The notes under the pieces were generated by a model. It worked only from the letters and a program-made list of their open reading frames with translations. It was not told the DNA's origin and made no database searches. From Streptomyces pseudovenezuelae (GTDB lineage: Bacteria > Actinomycetota > Actinomycetes > Streptomycetales > Streptomycetaceae), in contig NZ_KQ948149.1 of NCBI RefSeq assembly GCF_001513955.1, forward strand, positions 220,227-284,226: a stretch of 64,000 nucleotides of DNA, given 5' to 3'. The position numbers were made by a program, and so were the translations under genes. This document shows, in pieces, positions 1-10,352 of this stretch. Position 1 is the stretch's first letter; every line of letters starts with the position of its first letter.

Positions 1-941
1 CTCATGGCCTCGACCGGGTCCTCGGAGGGGGAGTAGTCGACGTCCACGTCGATGTGCGGCACGCCGTGCACGGTGAGGGTGGTGGTGCCGATGCCCTCGA
101 CCCTGACGCCCAGGGCCTCCAGGAAGAAGCAGAGGTCCTGGACCATGTAGTTGGAGGAGGCGTTGCGGATGACGGTGACGCCGTCGTGGCGGGCGGCCGC
201 GAGCAGCGCGTTCTCCGTCACGGTGTCGCCGCGCTCGGTCAGCACGATCGGACGGTCGGGACGGACCTCCCGGTCGACCCGGGCGTGGTACTGGCCCTCG
301 GTGGCGGCGACGTCCAGACCGAACCGGCGCAGCGCGATCATGTGCGGCTCGATGGTCCGGGTGCCGAGGTCGCAGCCGCCGGCGTAGGGCAGCCGGAAGC
401 TGTCCATGCGGTGCAGCAGCGGGCCCAGGAACATGATGATCGAGCGCGTGCGCACGGCGGCCTCGGCGTCGATGGCGCCCATGTCCAGCTCGGCCGGCGG
501 CACCAGTTCGAGGTCGACACCGCCGTTGATCCACCGGGTGCGCACCCCGATGGAGCTCAGCACCTCCAGAAGGCGGTAGACCTCCTCGATGCGGGCGACC
601 CTGCGCAGCACCGTGCGCCCCTTGTTGAGGAGCGAGGCGCAGAGCAGGGCCACGCACGCGTTCTTGCTCGTCTTGACGTCGATCGCGCCGGACAGCCGAC
701 GGCCGCCGACCACCCGCAGATGCATCGGGCCCGCGTAGCCCAAAGAGACGATTTCGCTGTCCAGTGCTTCACCGATACGGGCGATCATCTCAAGGCTGAT
801 GTTTTGGTTGCCGCGCTCGATGCGATTGACGGCGCTCTGACTCGTGCCGAGCGCCTCGGCAAGCTGCGACTGTGTCCAGCCCCGGTGCTGCCGGGCGTCA
901 CGGATGAGCCTGCCGATACGTACGAGGTAGTCGTCTGCCAT
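1..941 (-). CDS. XRE helix-turn-helix / UDP-GlcNAc 1-carboxyvinyltransferase (MurA-like) fusion, partial
   Basis: The gene runs off the left edge; 313 codons from the ATG at 941 are visible. Residues 1-62 form a classic XRE/Cro helix-turn-helix (WTQSQLAEALGTSQSAVNRI). From about residue 66 the protein is a MurA/EPSP-synthase fold. It keeps the KN pair of the UDP-GlcNAc site (KTSKNAC), the arginine before LGPLL, and the catalytic Cys loop GGCDLGTR with its following Arg. MurA transfers enolpyruvate from PEP to UDP-GlcNAc, the first committed step of peptidoglycan synthesis. The DNA-binding extension is not part of ordinary MurA and suggests autoregulation or a moonlighting regulator; that is inference. 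A 16-bp inverted repeat sits 13 bp upstream of the start. Streptomyces normally carry a standard murA elsewhere, so this is probably a second paralogue (SCO5998-like, from memory). Confidence 0.88.
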   Translation of the reverse strand, partial: MADDYLVRIGRLIRDARQHRGWTQSQLAEALGTSQSAVNRIERGNQNISLEMIARIGEALDSEIVSLGYAGPMHLRVVGGRRLSGAIDVKTSKNACVALLCASLLNKGRTVLRRVARIEEVYRLLEVLSSIGVRTRWINGGVDLELVPPAELDMGAIDAEAAVRTRSIIMFLGPLLHRMDSFRLPYAGGCDLGTRTIEPHMIALRRFGLDVAATEGQYHARVDREVRPDRPIVLTERGDTVTENALLAAARHDGVTVIRNASSNYMVQDLCFFLEALGVRVEGIGTTTLTVHGVPHIDVDVDYSPSEDPVEAM

Positions 942-953
942 GGGGTTGAGGCT

Positions 954-969
954 ATCTCAGATATGAGAT
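954..969. promoter_or_regulatory. Candidate operator of the XRE-MurA gene
   Basis: ATCTCA-GATA-TGAGAT is a perfect 6-bp inverted repeat with a 4-base spacer, 13 bp upstream of the XRE-MurA start codon. The arms differ by one base from those of the palindrome before acoA (1478-1495). Position and symmetry suit autoregulation by the helix-turn-helix protein, but binding is inferred only. Confidence 0.5.
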
Positions 970-1024
970 GGCACATTCCGGGGGGTCCGTCCGGGTGAGG
1001 GGCCTCCGCGGGCCTGAAGGAGCC

Positions 1025-1225
1025 TCAGCGGCGCTTGGCGGTACGGGTGCGACGCCATCCGAAAGGTCCGGGCAGATCCATCGATGTCGTACGACGTCCC
1101 GTGCTGCTGTGCGTGTGCTTCGGGCCGTGGCTTCCGCCGCCGGTCGTGATGGACCAGGAGCGGCGGTTGATGTTCAGCCGCACTCCGGGAAGGATCCGGA
1201 AACTCTTGCGGAACGTGAGCGGCAT
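1025..1225 (-). CDS. DUF4236-like small protein
   Basis: This is a 66-residue basic protein starting MPLTFRKSFRILPGVRLNIN. The opening FRKSF-x-LPGVRLN matches the start of DUF4236 proteins (R-F-RKSF-PGVRLN), a family of unknown function often found as short N-terminal modules in bacteria and phages. The rest, rich in Gly, Thr, His and Arg, ends WRRTRTAKRR. A strong ribosome-binding site (GGGGAGG) lies just before the ATG at 1225. It precedes the XRE-MurA gene on the same strand with an 83-bp gap, so co-transcription is possible. The short length leaves some doubt that it is expressed. Confidence 0.6.
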   Translation of the reverse strand: MPLTFRKSFRILPGVRLNINRRSWSITTGGGSHGPKHTHSSTGRRTTSMDLPGPFGWRRTRTAKRR

Positions 1226-1448
1226 GGGGGCCTCCCCTTGAAGGTCGGTCGCGTGCTTTCGACTTCGTTCGCATACCCCGGCTCGGTGAAGAGATGGCTG
1301 CCGGCTTCGCACCGCCCCGTTGTCGTGGGCGAGTTGGGGAGGTGGGGGGCGGTACGGCAGTGATGGGGCGCGTGCGGGGACGGCCGCCTGTGCCGGCGCC
1401 TGCTCATGGCGGATTCGGGGTTGCCCGGACATCGCCGCGAGGCCGGGC

Positions 1449-1477
1449 ATGACCATCCGGGCCTCATGTACTAGAGT
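1449..1477 (+). promoter_or_regulatory. Candidate acoA promoter
   Basis: ATGACC (1449-1454), a 17-base spacer and TAGAGT (1472-1477) resemble a HrdB-type -35/-10 pair. The predicted start of transcription falls inside the palindrome at 1478-1495. The rest of the 412-bp gap between the DUF4236 gene and acoA (1226-1637) shows no other gene that I would support. Confidence 0.45.
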
Positions 1478-1495
1478 TATCTCGACATCGAGATA
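1478..1495. promoter_or_regulatory. Palindrome over the predicted acoA transcription start
   Basis: TATCTCGACATCGAGATA has 7-bp perfect arms (TATCTCG/CGAGATA) around ACAT. It directly follows the candidate -10 box, so a bound protein would block initiation. It shares the ATCTC...GAGAT layout with the site before the XRE-MurA gene. The regulator is not known from the sequence. Confidence 0.55.
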
Positions 1496-1551
1496 TCTGC
1501 CGAGGCGTACCGCAGTCGCACGCTTTCGCTGGGTCTGGCAGTAAGGCATAC

Positions 1552-1570
1552 CTAACTTAGCCTTACCTTA
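1552..1570. promoter_or_regulatory. Iron-box-like site (DmdR/IdeR type) in the acoA leader
   Basis: CTAACTTAGCCTTACCTTA matches 14 of 19 positions of the actinobacterial iron box TTAGGTTAGSCTAACCTAA recognised by DtxR-family regulators (DmdR1 in Streptomyces). It lies about 70 bp upstream of the acoA start. Iron control fits an Fe-S enzyme. The match was scored by eye. Confidence 0.45.
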
Positions 1571-1637
1571 GCGGATCGGCCAAGACGGCGTGGCGGCAGG
1601 ATGCGGTGGTAAGCGCACAAAAATGAAGGAGACTGTC

Positions 1638-4355
<2,718 letters not shown>

Positions 4356-4373
4356 GTCCTTTCGGGCGCCTGA

Positions 4374-4404
4374 GGGCCGCACTCCCGTGACGGGGGTGCG
4401 GCCC
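4374..4404 (+). terminator. acoA terminator
   Basis: GGGCCGCACTCCC and GGGGGTGCGGCCC form a 13-bp stem with one G-T pair and the 5-base loop GTGAC, followed by TT. It lies 18 bp after the acoA stop. Confidence 0.8.
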
Positions 4405-4490
4405 TTCGCCGTACCCCCGTCCACGCGGGTCATCACCCACCCTCAGGTGGAACACAGGATTCCCTCAGCGGGCGGGGACACGATCGGTAC

Positions 4491-4895
4491 ATGACTGGCA
4501 CATCCGGGCCGCGCACCGGCCGCGTACGCGTGCTCATCGTCGACGACGAGCCGGCACTCGACGAAGTGCTGTCCGTCGCCGTCGCCGTCGCCGTCGCCTT
4601 CACGTTCACCGAGGCGGGCCGGCGCCCCTGCCCGGCGCTCGACTGCCCGGCCCTCGACGGACGGAGCGCGCCGCGGACCGCCCGCGACGCTCTGGAGCAC
4701 CGGCTCGACGGACCGGAGGCCGGCGCCTACGACTCCGTCCAGGTGCTCGGCGACCTGGTCATGGGCGAGGACACCCGCGAAGTGCGCCGCGCGGGCGTGC
4801 CCGTCCGGCTCACCGCGAAGGAGCACGACCGGCTCGGTCCGCTGCTCGCACACCCGTGCCCGGACGCCATCAGGGCAGCGGAGGACGGGAGATGA
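4491..4895 (+). pseudogene. Decayed OmpR-family response regulator
   Basis: The frame is open for 134 residues, against roughly 220-240 for an OmpR-type regulator. It starts like a receiver (VRVLIVDDEPALDEVLSVAV). The middle is collapsed: the phosphoacceptor Asp region, the switch residues and the conserved Lys are missing, and short out-of-place segments (PALDCPALDGRSAPRTARDA) are left. It then jumps to the start of a winged-helix domain (VQVLGDLVMGEDTREVRRAG, LTAKEHDRL) and stops after the first helix, so no recognition helix remains. A (GTCGCC)4 run near 4574-4599 adds a VAVAVAVA tract. Its stop overlaps the kinase start as ATGA, the usual operon layout. I read it as a partner regulator ruined by in-frame deletions. 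A functional small protein is possible but less likely. Confidence 0.7.
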
Positions 4896-6445
4896 GCCGG
4901 CGACCGAACACGGGGACGCGCACCCGGCCCACGAACACGAGGACGCGCGCCCGGTCCCTCCGCACCCGCCTGCTCGTGTTCGTCAGCGCCACGCTGGTCG
5001 TCGTCTGCGTCGCGATGGGACTGATCACGAACCTCTTTCAACGTGCCTATCTGATGGGCGACTTGGACGACCGGGTCCGCGACACCGCCGAACGGGCCCT
5101 GGAGGGAGCCTCGTTGCACCAGAACACCGAGGACGACCTGGCCTTTCTGCGGGAGTCCGGGCAGCCCGCCGGGATGCTCGCCGCCCGGCTGGACGAGGAC
5201 GGTGCCCTCGTCTCCGCGGCCGTCGTAGCCCCGGACGCCCCGACCCGCCACCTCAGCACCGGCCAGCGCACCGCCCTGTCCGGGATCCGGGCGGACGGTG
5301 CGACGCACACCCGCACCGTGCCCGGCCTCGGCACCTACCGGGTCACTGCCCTCGGGAGCGGAGACGTCCGGGTCCTCGCCGGCCTGCCGATGGACGACGT
5401 CCAGGACATGATCAGCGGACTGGTGATGATCGAGGCGGGCGTCGCCGTGGCCGGGCTCGCCGCCGCCGGCTGCGTCTGCGCGGTGGTCATACGACGGCAA
5501 CTGCGCCCCCTCGGCCGGGTCGCCGCCACCGCCGCCGAGGTCTCCCGCGCCCCGCTCGGACACGGCGAGGTCACCGCACTGACCCGGGTGCCCGCACGGG
5601 ACACCGACCCCGGCAGCGAGGCCGGCCAGGTCGGGGCCGCGCTCAACCACCTTCTCGACCATGTGGAGTCCTCGCTCGCCGAGCGGCAACGCGACGAGGA
5701 GCGGATGCGGAGCAGCGAGGAACGCATGCGGCGCTTCCTGGCCGACGCCAGCCACGAACTGCGGACACCGCTCGCCTCGATCGCCGGGTACGCCGAGCTG
5801 ATGAACCGCGGCACCGGCCGCGTCGAACCCGTACTGGCCTGGCGCCGGGTCTCGGCGGAGTCGGCCCGGATGACGGGCCTCGTGGAGGACCTGCTCCTGC
5901 TCGCCCGCCTCGACGAGGGCCGCCCCCTCCAGTCCGGGGAGGTGGACCTGGCGGCCCTGGTCGCGGAGGCGGTGTGGGACGCGCGGTCGGCGGGCCCCGG
6001 CCACGACTGGCAGCTCGAACTGAACCTGGAAGCACCGGTGTCGGTGATCGGCGACGAGGTCCGGCTGCACCAGGTGGTGGCCGGCCTCCTGTCCAACGCG
6101 AGGCTGCACACCCCGTCCGGCACGAGGGTGACGGCCTCGGTGGAGGCCGCGGACGGGCGATGTGTGATCCGCGTCCGCGACAACGGCCCCGGCATCGCTC
6201 CGGCCCTCCTTCCCACGGTCTTCGAACGCTTCACCCGCGCGGACACCTCCCGCTCGCGCGCCGACGCCCATTCCGGCGGATCGGGTCTGGGGCTGGCCAT
6301 CGCGGCGGCGGTCTCGGCGGCACACGGTGGCCGCATCCAGGTGAACAGCGTCCCCGGACGCACCGAGTTCACGATCGACCTCCCGGCGGCCGTGGAGAGG
6401 GGGACGGAGACGCGAGCGGTGTCCGGCAACGGCGCGTCGGTGTAA
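4892..6445 (+). CDS. Two-component sensor histidine kinase
   Basis: This 517-residue membrane kinase has a first transmembrane helix at about 25-50 (LLVFVSATLVVVCVAMGLIT), an extracytoplasmic sensor region to about 175, and a second helix (VAVAGLAAAGCVCAVVI). A HAMP linker follows. The HisKA domain has the phospho-accepting His in DASHELRTPLASIAGY. The ATPase domain has an N box (LLSNARLHTPSG), G1 (RDNGPGIA), an F box (VFERFTRAD) and G2 (GGSGLGLAIA). All catalytic motifs look intact. The ATG at 4892 overlaps the stop of the ruined regulator just upstream, and this start avoids a longer unsupported N-terminus. With its cognate regulator apparently dead, the kinase is either an orphan that signals to another regulator or is itself starting to decay. 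The signal is unknown. Confidence 0.92.
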   Translation: MSRRPNTGTRTRPTNTRTRARSLRTRLLVFVSATLVVVCVAMGLITNLFQRAYLMGDLDDRVRDTAERALEGASLHQNTEDDLAFLRESGQPAGMLAARLDEDGALVSAAVVAPDAPTRHLSTGQRTALSGIRADGATHTRTVPGLGTYRVTALGSGDVRVLAGLPMDDVQDMISGLVMIEAGVAVAGLAAAGCVCAVVIRRQLRPLGRVAATAAEVSRAPLGHGEVTALTRVPARDTDPGSEAGQVGAALNHLLDHVESSLAERQRDEERMRSSEERMRRFLADASHELRTPLASIAGYAELMNRGTGRVEPVLAWRRVSAESARMTGLVEDLLLLARLDEGRPLQSGEVDLAALVAEAVWDARSAGPGHDWQLELNLEAPVSVIGDEVRLHQVVAGLLSNARLHTPSGTRVTASVEAADGRCVIRVRDNGPGIAPALLPTVFERFTRADTSRSRADAHSGGSGLGLAIAAAVSAAHGGRIQVNSVPGRTEFTIDLPAAVERGTETRAVSGNGASV

Positions 6446-6550
6446 CTCCCTTACGAGGAACCGGAGTCGGACGAGGGCTTATGAACGGCGACGGGTGCTC
6501 GTGGACGGTGACGGGATGTTCATGGATGGTGACGACGGCCGGGTCCGGTG

Positions 6551-7327
6551 TCAGCTCGCCGGTGCGAACGCGCTGATCGCGTCGGCGAGCCGGGCCGGTG
6601 CCTCCAGCGGGATCAGGTGGCCCGAGTCCGGGATCACCACGAGGTCGGCCACGGAGAGGTAGGGCATCAGGTGGTCGCGGAGCACGTCGACGGGCTCGAC
6701 CCGGTCGTGCTCTCCGGCGACGACGAGAGCGGGGACGTCGATCATCCGGGTGTGCTCGCAGACGTCCTCCGCGATGCCGCGCAACGGCCACTCCAGCCGG
6801 GCCGCGTCGGTCCCGGCCAGCGAATCGGCCAGGATCTGCGACTTGATCGGTTCGGGCAGCTCGGTCGCGGTCAGGACGTGGTCCCGTGCGCCGGCGACGG
6901 ACTCCTCGGAGTCGTAGGCGTGGGAGAGCCCTTCGCGGTGTTCGGCGGTGACCGTCGGGGCGGGCTTCGCCGGAGCGGAACCGACGAGGACGATCCCGCG
7001 GAGGCCGACGGGCCGGGTCGCCGCGACCAGCTGAGCGACCTTGCCGCCCATGGAGTGTCCGACGAGGACGAAGTCGGTGACCCCCGCGTCGGCGAGCACG
7101 GCGAGCGTGTCGTCCGCGAGCCGGCGGAGCGTGCAGGGGCCGTCCAGACCGCGCGAGCGGCTCCACCCGCGGAAGTCGACGGTGAGCGCGGCGCGACCCG
7201 CGAGGCGGTCGACGACAAGGTCCCAGGTGCGGGCCGAACCACCCCAGTAGTGGAGGAACACCAGGGTCGGTCCGGTCCCCGGACGGTGGTCATAAGTGGG
7301 CAGCAGCGACTGCTGGGTCGTGTTCAT
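6551..7327 (-). CDS. Alpha/beta-fold hydrolase
   Basis: This 258-residue protein has the alpha/beta-hydrolase pattern. It shows an oxyanion motif near the start (LVFLHYWGGSARTWD), the nucleophile elbow VGHSMGG at about residue 95, an acidic residue in VVAGEHDRVEPVDVL and the catalytic His in DSGHLIPLEAP. No signal peptide is seen, so it is probably cytoplasmic. Similar small hydrolases act on esters, lactones or epoxides, and the substrate cannot be read from sequence. It is transcribed divergently from an AraC-family regulator 94 bp away, which is the natural candidate for its control. Two imperfect GACGG-GTTC-TGGA-GGT repeats lie after its stop at about 6488-6531. Confidence 0.9.
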   Translation of the reverse strand: MNTTQQSLLPTYDHRPGTGPTLVFLHYWGGSARTWDLVVDRLAGRAALTVDFRGWSRSRGLDGPCTLRRLADDTLAVLADAGVTDFVLVGHSMGGKVAQLVAATRPVGLRGIVLVGSAPAKPAPTVTAEHREGLSHAYDSEESVAGARDHVLTATELPEPIKSQILADSLAGTDAARLEWPLRGIAEDVCEHTRMIDVPALVVAGEHDRVEPVDVLRDHLMPYLSVADLVVIPDSGHLIPLEAPARLADAISAFAPAS

Positions 7328-7421
7328 GATGACTCTTTCGCTCGGTACGCAGGGCTAGCGTTTCCTGCTTTCCATTGCACCCTCCCGCCCGCTCCGAGGC
7401 ATCGGCACGACTGGACGGGGC

Positions 7422-8267
7422 ATGGTGGAAACTGGACACATGACCGTGATCCGGCAGATGACCTACCAGCCCGTCGGAGGCCGGGCGGCCGCCGTGGAGA
7501 CGATGACGTTCGACCGGCTTCGGCAACTGAACGACGGCGGGACACAGCGTGCCGACTTCCACGTCCTGGCCGTCGTCGACGCCGGGCACGGATCCGTCAC
7601 GGTGGACTTCCTCCGGCACCGGATCGAGAAGCGGTCCGCGGTGTGGGTCGCCCCGGGAGCGGTGCACCGATGGGACGACATCGCGGACGTGACAGGGCAC
7701 CTGGTGCTGTTCGTCCCCACCGCACCGGTCACCCACGTCACCCGAGAACTCGTCGCGTCCCCGGACCCGCTCGCGCACTGGAACATCCCCGCCGCCGACT
7801 GGCCGTACGTCGACACCGCCCGCGACCATCTCCTCCTGGAGGCATCCGCTCCACCCGGGGACGCCTCGGCGGAGCTACCCGGGATCCTGCTCTCCGCGCT
7901 CATCGCCCGGCTCCGGCCACCGCGCGCCGAGGAGACGTCCGCGCACCCGGTGTTCCGGCTCTTCCGGTCCGGCGTCGAAGCGCACTTCCGCGAACATCAC
8001 GACGCCGGCCACTACGCCCGGGCACTGGGATACGCCCCTCGGACCCTCTCACGAGCGGTGCAGCAGGCCACCGGCCGCACCGCGAAGGCGTACATCGTCG
8101 ACCGGCTCGTCCTGGAAGCCAAACGGCTCCTCGCCCACGACCGTCTCACCGCGGCAGGCTGCGCCGAGGCACTCGGCTTCCCCGACGCGTCCAACTTCTC
8201 GGTGTTCTTCCTGAAGGCGACGGGTATGCGGCCGGGTGCGTGGCAGGCGGGGGCGGCCGTCGAGTGA
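7422..8267 (+). CDS. AraC-family transcriptional regulator
   Basis: This 281-residue protein has an N-terminal cupin-like effector domain (about 10-150; LAVVDAGHGSVTVDFL, VWVAPGAVHRW) and a C-terminal AraC domain with two helix-turn-helix units. The second unit reads LTAAGCAEALGFPDASNFSV, then FFLKATGMRPGAW, the usual AraC tail. An in-frame ATG at 7440 is an equally good start, since neither has a clear ribosome-binding site. It is divergent from the alpha/beta hydrolase and probably senses a small molecule linked to that enzyme. The effector is unknown. Confidence 0.9.
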   Translation: MVETGHMTVIRQMTYQPVGGRAAAVETMTFDRLRQLNDGGTQRADFHVLAVVDAGHGSVTVDFLRHRIEKRSAVWVAPGAVHRWDDIADVTGHLVLFVPTAPVTHVTRELVASPDPLAHWNIPAADWPYVDTARDHLLLEASAPPGDASAELPGILLSALIARLRPPRAEETSAHPVFRLFRSGVEAHFREHHDAGHYARALGYAPRTLSRAVQQATGRTAKAYIVDRLVLEAKRLLAHDRLTAAGCAEALGFPDASNFSVFFLKATGMRPGAWQAGAAVE

Positions 8268-8477
8268 GGGCGCGCACCCGCCCCGATCGAAAACCAGTGG
8301 ATCAGCACCACCGGTCGTCGCTACCGTGCTGCCGAATCGACTCGACTTGAATCGCCGAGGCAAGGACGTGCCGTTGTACACCCTGTGAGAACCCCCAAGC
8401 GCTGATCGGTCGCGCGTCGCACCTGTGCGCCGCGCTGCTTCTTGCTGCGGACTTCTCACTGAAACCGGTGTACCTAC

Positions 8478-9026
8478 GTGCTCACCAACTGGGTGGTCAT
8501 GCCCACCTGCCTTCCGCTCGTCCTCCGCCGTTGCCACACGTGCGCGTCGGACCGCTTCCGGGCCGACGGCAGGTTCCGGGTCAACGCGAACCACAAGCTC
8601 CTCGACATCTGGCTTCTCGTGCTCTGCACCACCTGCGGGGAAACAGCGAAACTCACGGTCCTGGAGCGGACGCATGTGCGTTCCGTCCGACCTGGACTGC
8701 TGGACCGGCTGCACGACAACGACCCTGCTCTCGCAGCCGAGTTGCTGCAGGACCCGGTCGTGCGGCGCCGTAACCGCATAGCCCTGGACTGGAACGACGC
8801 CTGGCGTCTCGACACCGGCGGATCGGCTCACCTGGACCGCGAGGTGATCGACGTCTCGGTCCGCTTCGTGGCTCGGATCCCCGTCCGTCCGGTGCGGCTG
8901 ATCGCCGAAGGCTGCGGCCTGTCCCGGGCGGAGGTGGAACGGCTGATCACGGAGGGGAATCTGGTCTCCGTGGCCCGGCTGAACGCCAGACTCTCCGGCG
9001 ACTTCACCTTCACGCTCAAGCGCTGA
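8478..9026 (+). CDS. DUF1062 domain protein
   Basis: This 182-residue cytoplasmic protein matches the DUF1062 family. It has a CHTC and a CTTC pair near the N-terminus (residues about 19-22 and 50-53) that could bind a metal such as zinc. A conserved LDWNDAWRLD segment follows, and the C-terminal part (GLSRAEVERLITEGNLVSV) looks like an S4-type RNA-binding fold. Function is unknown. The GTG at 8478 gives the full length; an internal ATG at residue 8 is an alternative. A 36-bp perfect palindrome just after the stop would end transcription. The 210 bp before the gene hold nothing recognisable. Confidence 0.82.
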   Translation: MLTNWVVMPTCLPLVLRRCHTCASDRFRADGRFRVNANHKLLDIWLLVLCTTCGETAKLTVLERTHVRSVRPGLLDRLHDNDPALAAELLQDPVVRRRNRIALDWNDAWRLDTGGSAHLDREVIDVSVRFVARIPVRPVRLIAEGCGLSRAEVERLITEGNLVSVARLNARLSGDFTFTLKR

Positions 9027-9035
9027 GCCCTTGTC

Positions 9036-9071
9036 GGCGCCCGGGGCCCGGCCGGCCGGGCCCCGGGCGCC
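9036..9071 (+). terminator. 36-bp perfect palindrome, terminator of the DUF1062 gene
   Basis: Arms 9036-9053 (GGCGCCCGGGGCCCGGCC) and 9054-9071 are exact reverse complements with no spacer. The RNA would fold into about a 16-bp GC-only stem. It starts 10 bases after the stop codon, as expected for a Streptomyces terminator without a U-tract. Confidence 0.8.
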
Positions 9072-9162
9072 GCATCAGGAGCGCGGTGTGTCGGCGTACG
9101 ACGGGACGGCGCAGGACCGACGACGAGCCCCCAACTCCCGCCCTCATCCCTACCCTTACCGA

Positions 9163-9744
9163 GTGACCACCCCCGACCCCCTGCACCGGGCTCTCCACGC
9201 ACCCGGCCCCCGCCCCCTCCCCGACGAGGCCGCCAGGCTCCTGCGAACGCTGGACGCGCCACCCCGCCTGGCGGCCCACCTGAGACTCGTGCACGACGTG
9301 GCGTACGAGCTTGTCGAGTGGCTCGCGGCGCGCTGTCCGGGGCTCCAACTGGACCGTGAGGCAGTCCTGTTCGGCGCCGCGACGCACGACGTGGGAAAGA
9401 CCGCACACGTCCGCGAACTCTCCGGCCCGGGCTCCGCACACGAGGAGACCGGCCGTGAACTCCTCCTGGCCCACGGCGTCACCCCCGACCGCGCCCGCTT
9501 CGCCGCCACGCACGCGGCCTGGACCCTCCCGGACATCGGACTCGAAGACCTGCTCGTCAGCGTCGCCGACAAGATCTGGAAGAACAAGCGGGTGCCGGAA
9601 CTGGAGGACCTCGTGGTCAGGAGGCTGGCCGAGGCGAGCGGCCGCACGGTGTGGGAGGAGTTCCTGGCCCTCGACGACACGCTGACGGCCGTAGGAGAGC
9701 GAGCGGAGGAGCGACTGGCCTTCCAGACCGCCCACCCGGTGTGA
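9163..9744 (+). CDS. HD-domain phosphohydrolase-like protein
   Basis: This 193-residue protein has the HD superfamily pattern: a first His in LRLVHDVAYEL, the HD pair in GAATHDVGKTAHV, further His at THAAWTLPD, and a late Asp in VADKIWKNKR. Members are metal-dependent phosphohydrolases acting on nucleotides or phosphoesters; the substrate is unknown. The GTG at 9163 is preferred because TACCCT (9151-9156), a good -10 box, ends only 6 bases before it. This implies a leaderless transcript; upstream in-frame GTGs lack a ribosome-binding site. Its last codons (FQTAHPV and stop) are made from the first unit of the repeat mosaic that follows, so the C-terminus may have been altered by repeat growth. 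Confidence 0.85.
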   Translation: MTTPDPLHRALHAPGPRPLPDEAARLLRTLDAPPRLAAHLRLVHDVAYELVEWLAARCPGLQLDREAVLFGAATHDVGKTAHVRELSGPGSAHEETGRELLLAHGVTPDRARFAATHAAWTLPDIGLEDLLVSVADKIWKNKRVPELEDLVVRRLAEASGRTVWEEFLALDDTLTAVGERAEERLAFQTAHPV

Positions 9745-10040
9745 GGGGTGGGTTGGCACCGCGGGACGTCCGACCCCGGTGCGGCTGCCGGTCGGGGTAT
9801 TCCGACTGCGGGCACGGGGTGTGGCCGGGCGGCACGTCTCCGAGACGGTCCACTCGGTGTGCCCGGTCGGCGCGACCCCGGATGCCCCGCCCGGTGCGGC
9901 GGCTCGACCCACGTCCCGGAGGCCCGGCCGTGGCCCCCTGCGGCTGAGATCTCCGGACAACGGGACGGTGTGGCCGGTGGGCGGGATTTCGATACGGATC
10001 ACCCGGGGTGGCGACCGGCACGGCTCCGACAACGGTCCAC

Positions 10041-10244
10041 CTGGTGTGGTGAGTTGACAGGGTTCCGCATCCGCACCGGCCTCTCCGGCGGGGCTGCTCG
10101 CCCCGTCTTCCGGGGCTCGGCTTGACTCCGATAACGGTCGGCCTGGTGTGGTGAGTTGGCAGGGTTCCGCATCCGCACCGGCCTCTCCGGCGGGGCTGCT
10201 CGCCCCGTCTTCCGGGGCTCGGCTTGACTCCGATAACGGTCCGC
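10041..10244. repeat. Two tandem 102-bp repeats
   Basis: Units 10041-10142 and 10143-10244 are identical at 100 of 102 positions, and a third copy is cut off after about 18 bp (from 10245). The preceding 18 bases resemble the end of a unit, so the array once extended further left. Such high identity implies recent duplication or gene-conversion-like homogenisation. Confidence 0.92.
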
Positions 10245-10352
10245 CTGGTGTGGTGAGTTGGCGAAATTCCGCCACGCCCCCGCTCGGTGTGGCTGCTCGA
10301 CCGACTTTCCGGAGGCCCAGCCATGGCCCCGGAGATGAGGCCTCCGGGCAAT

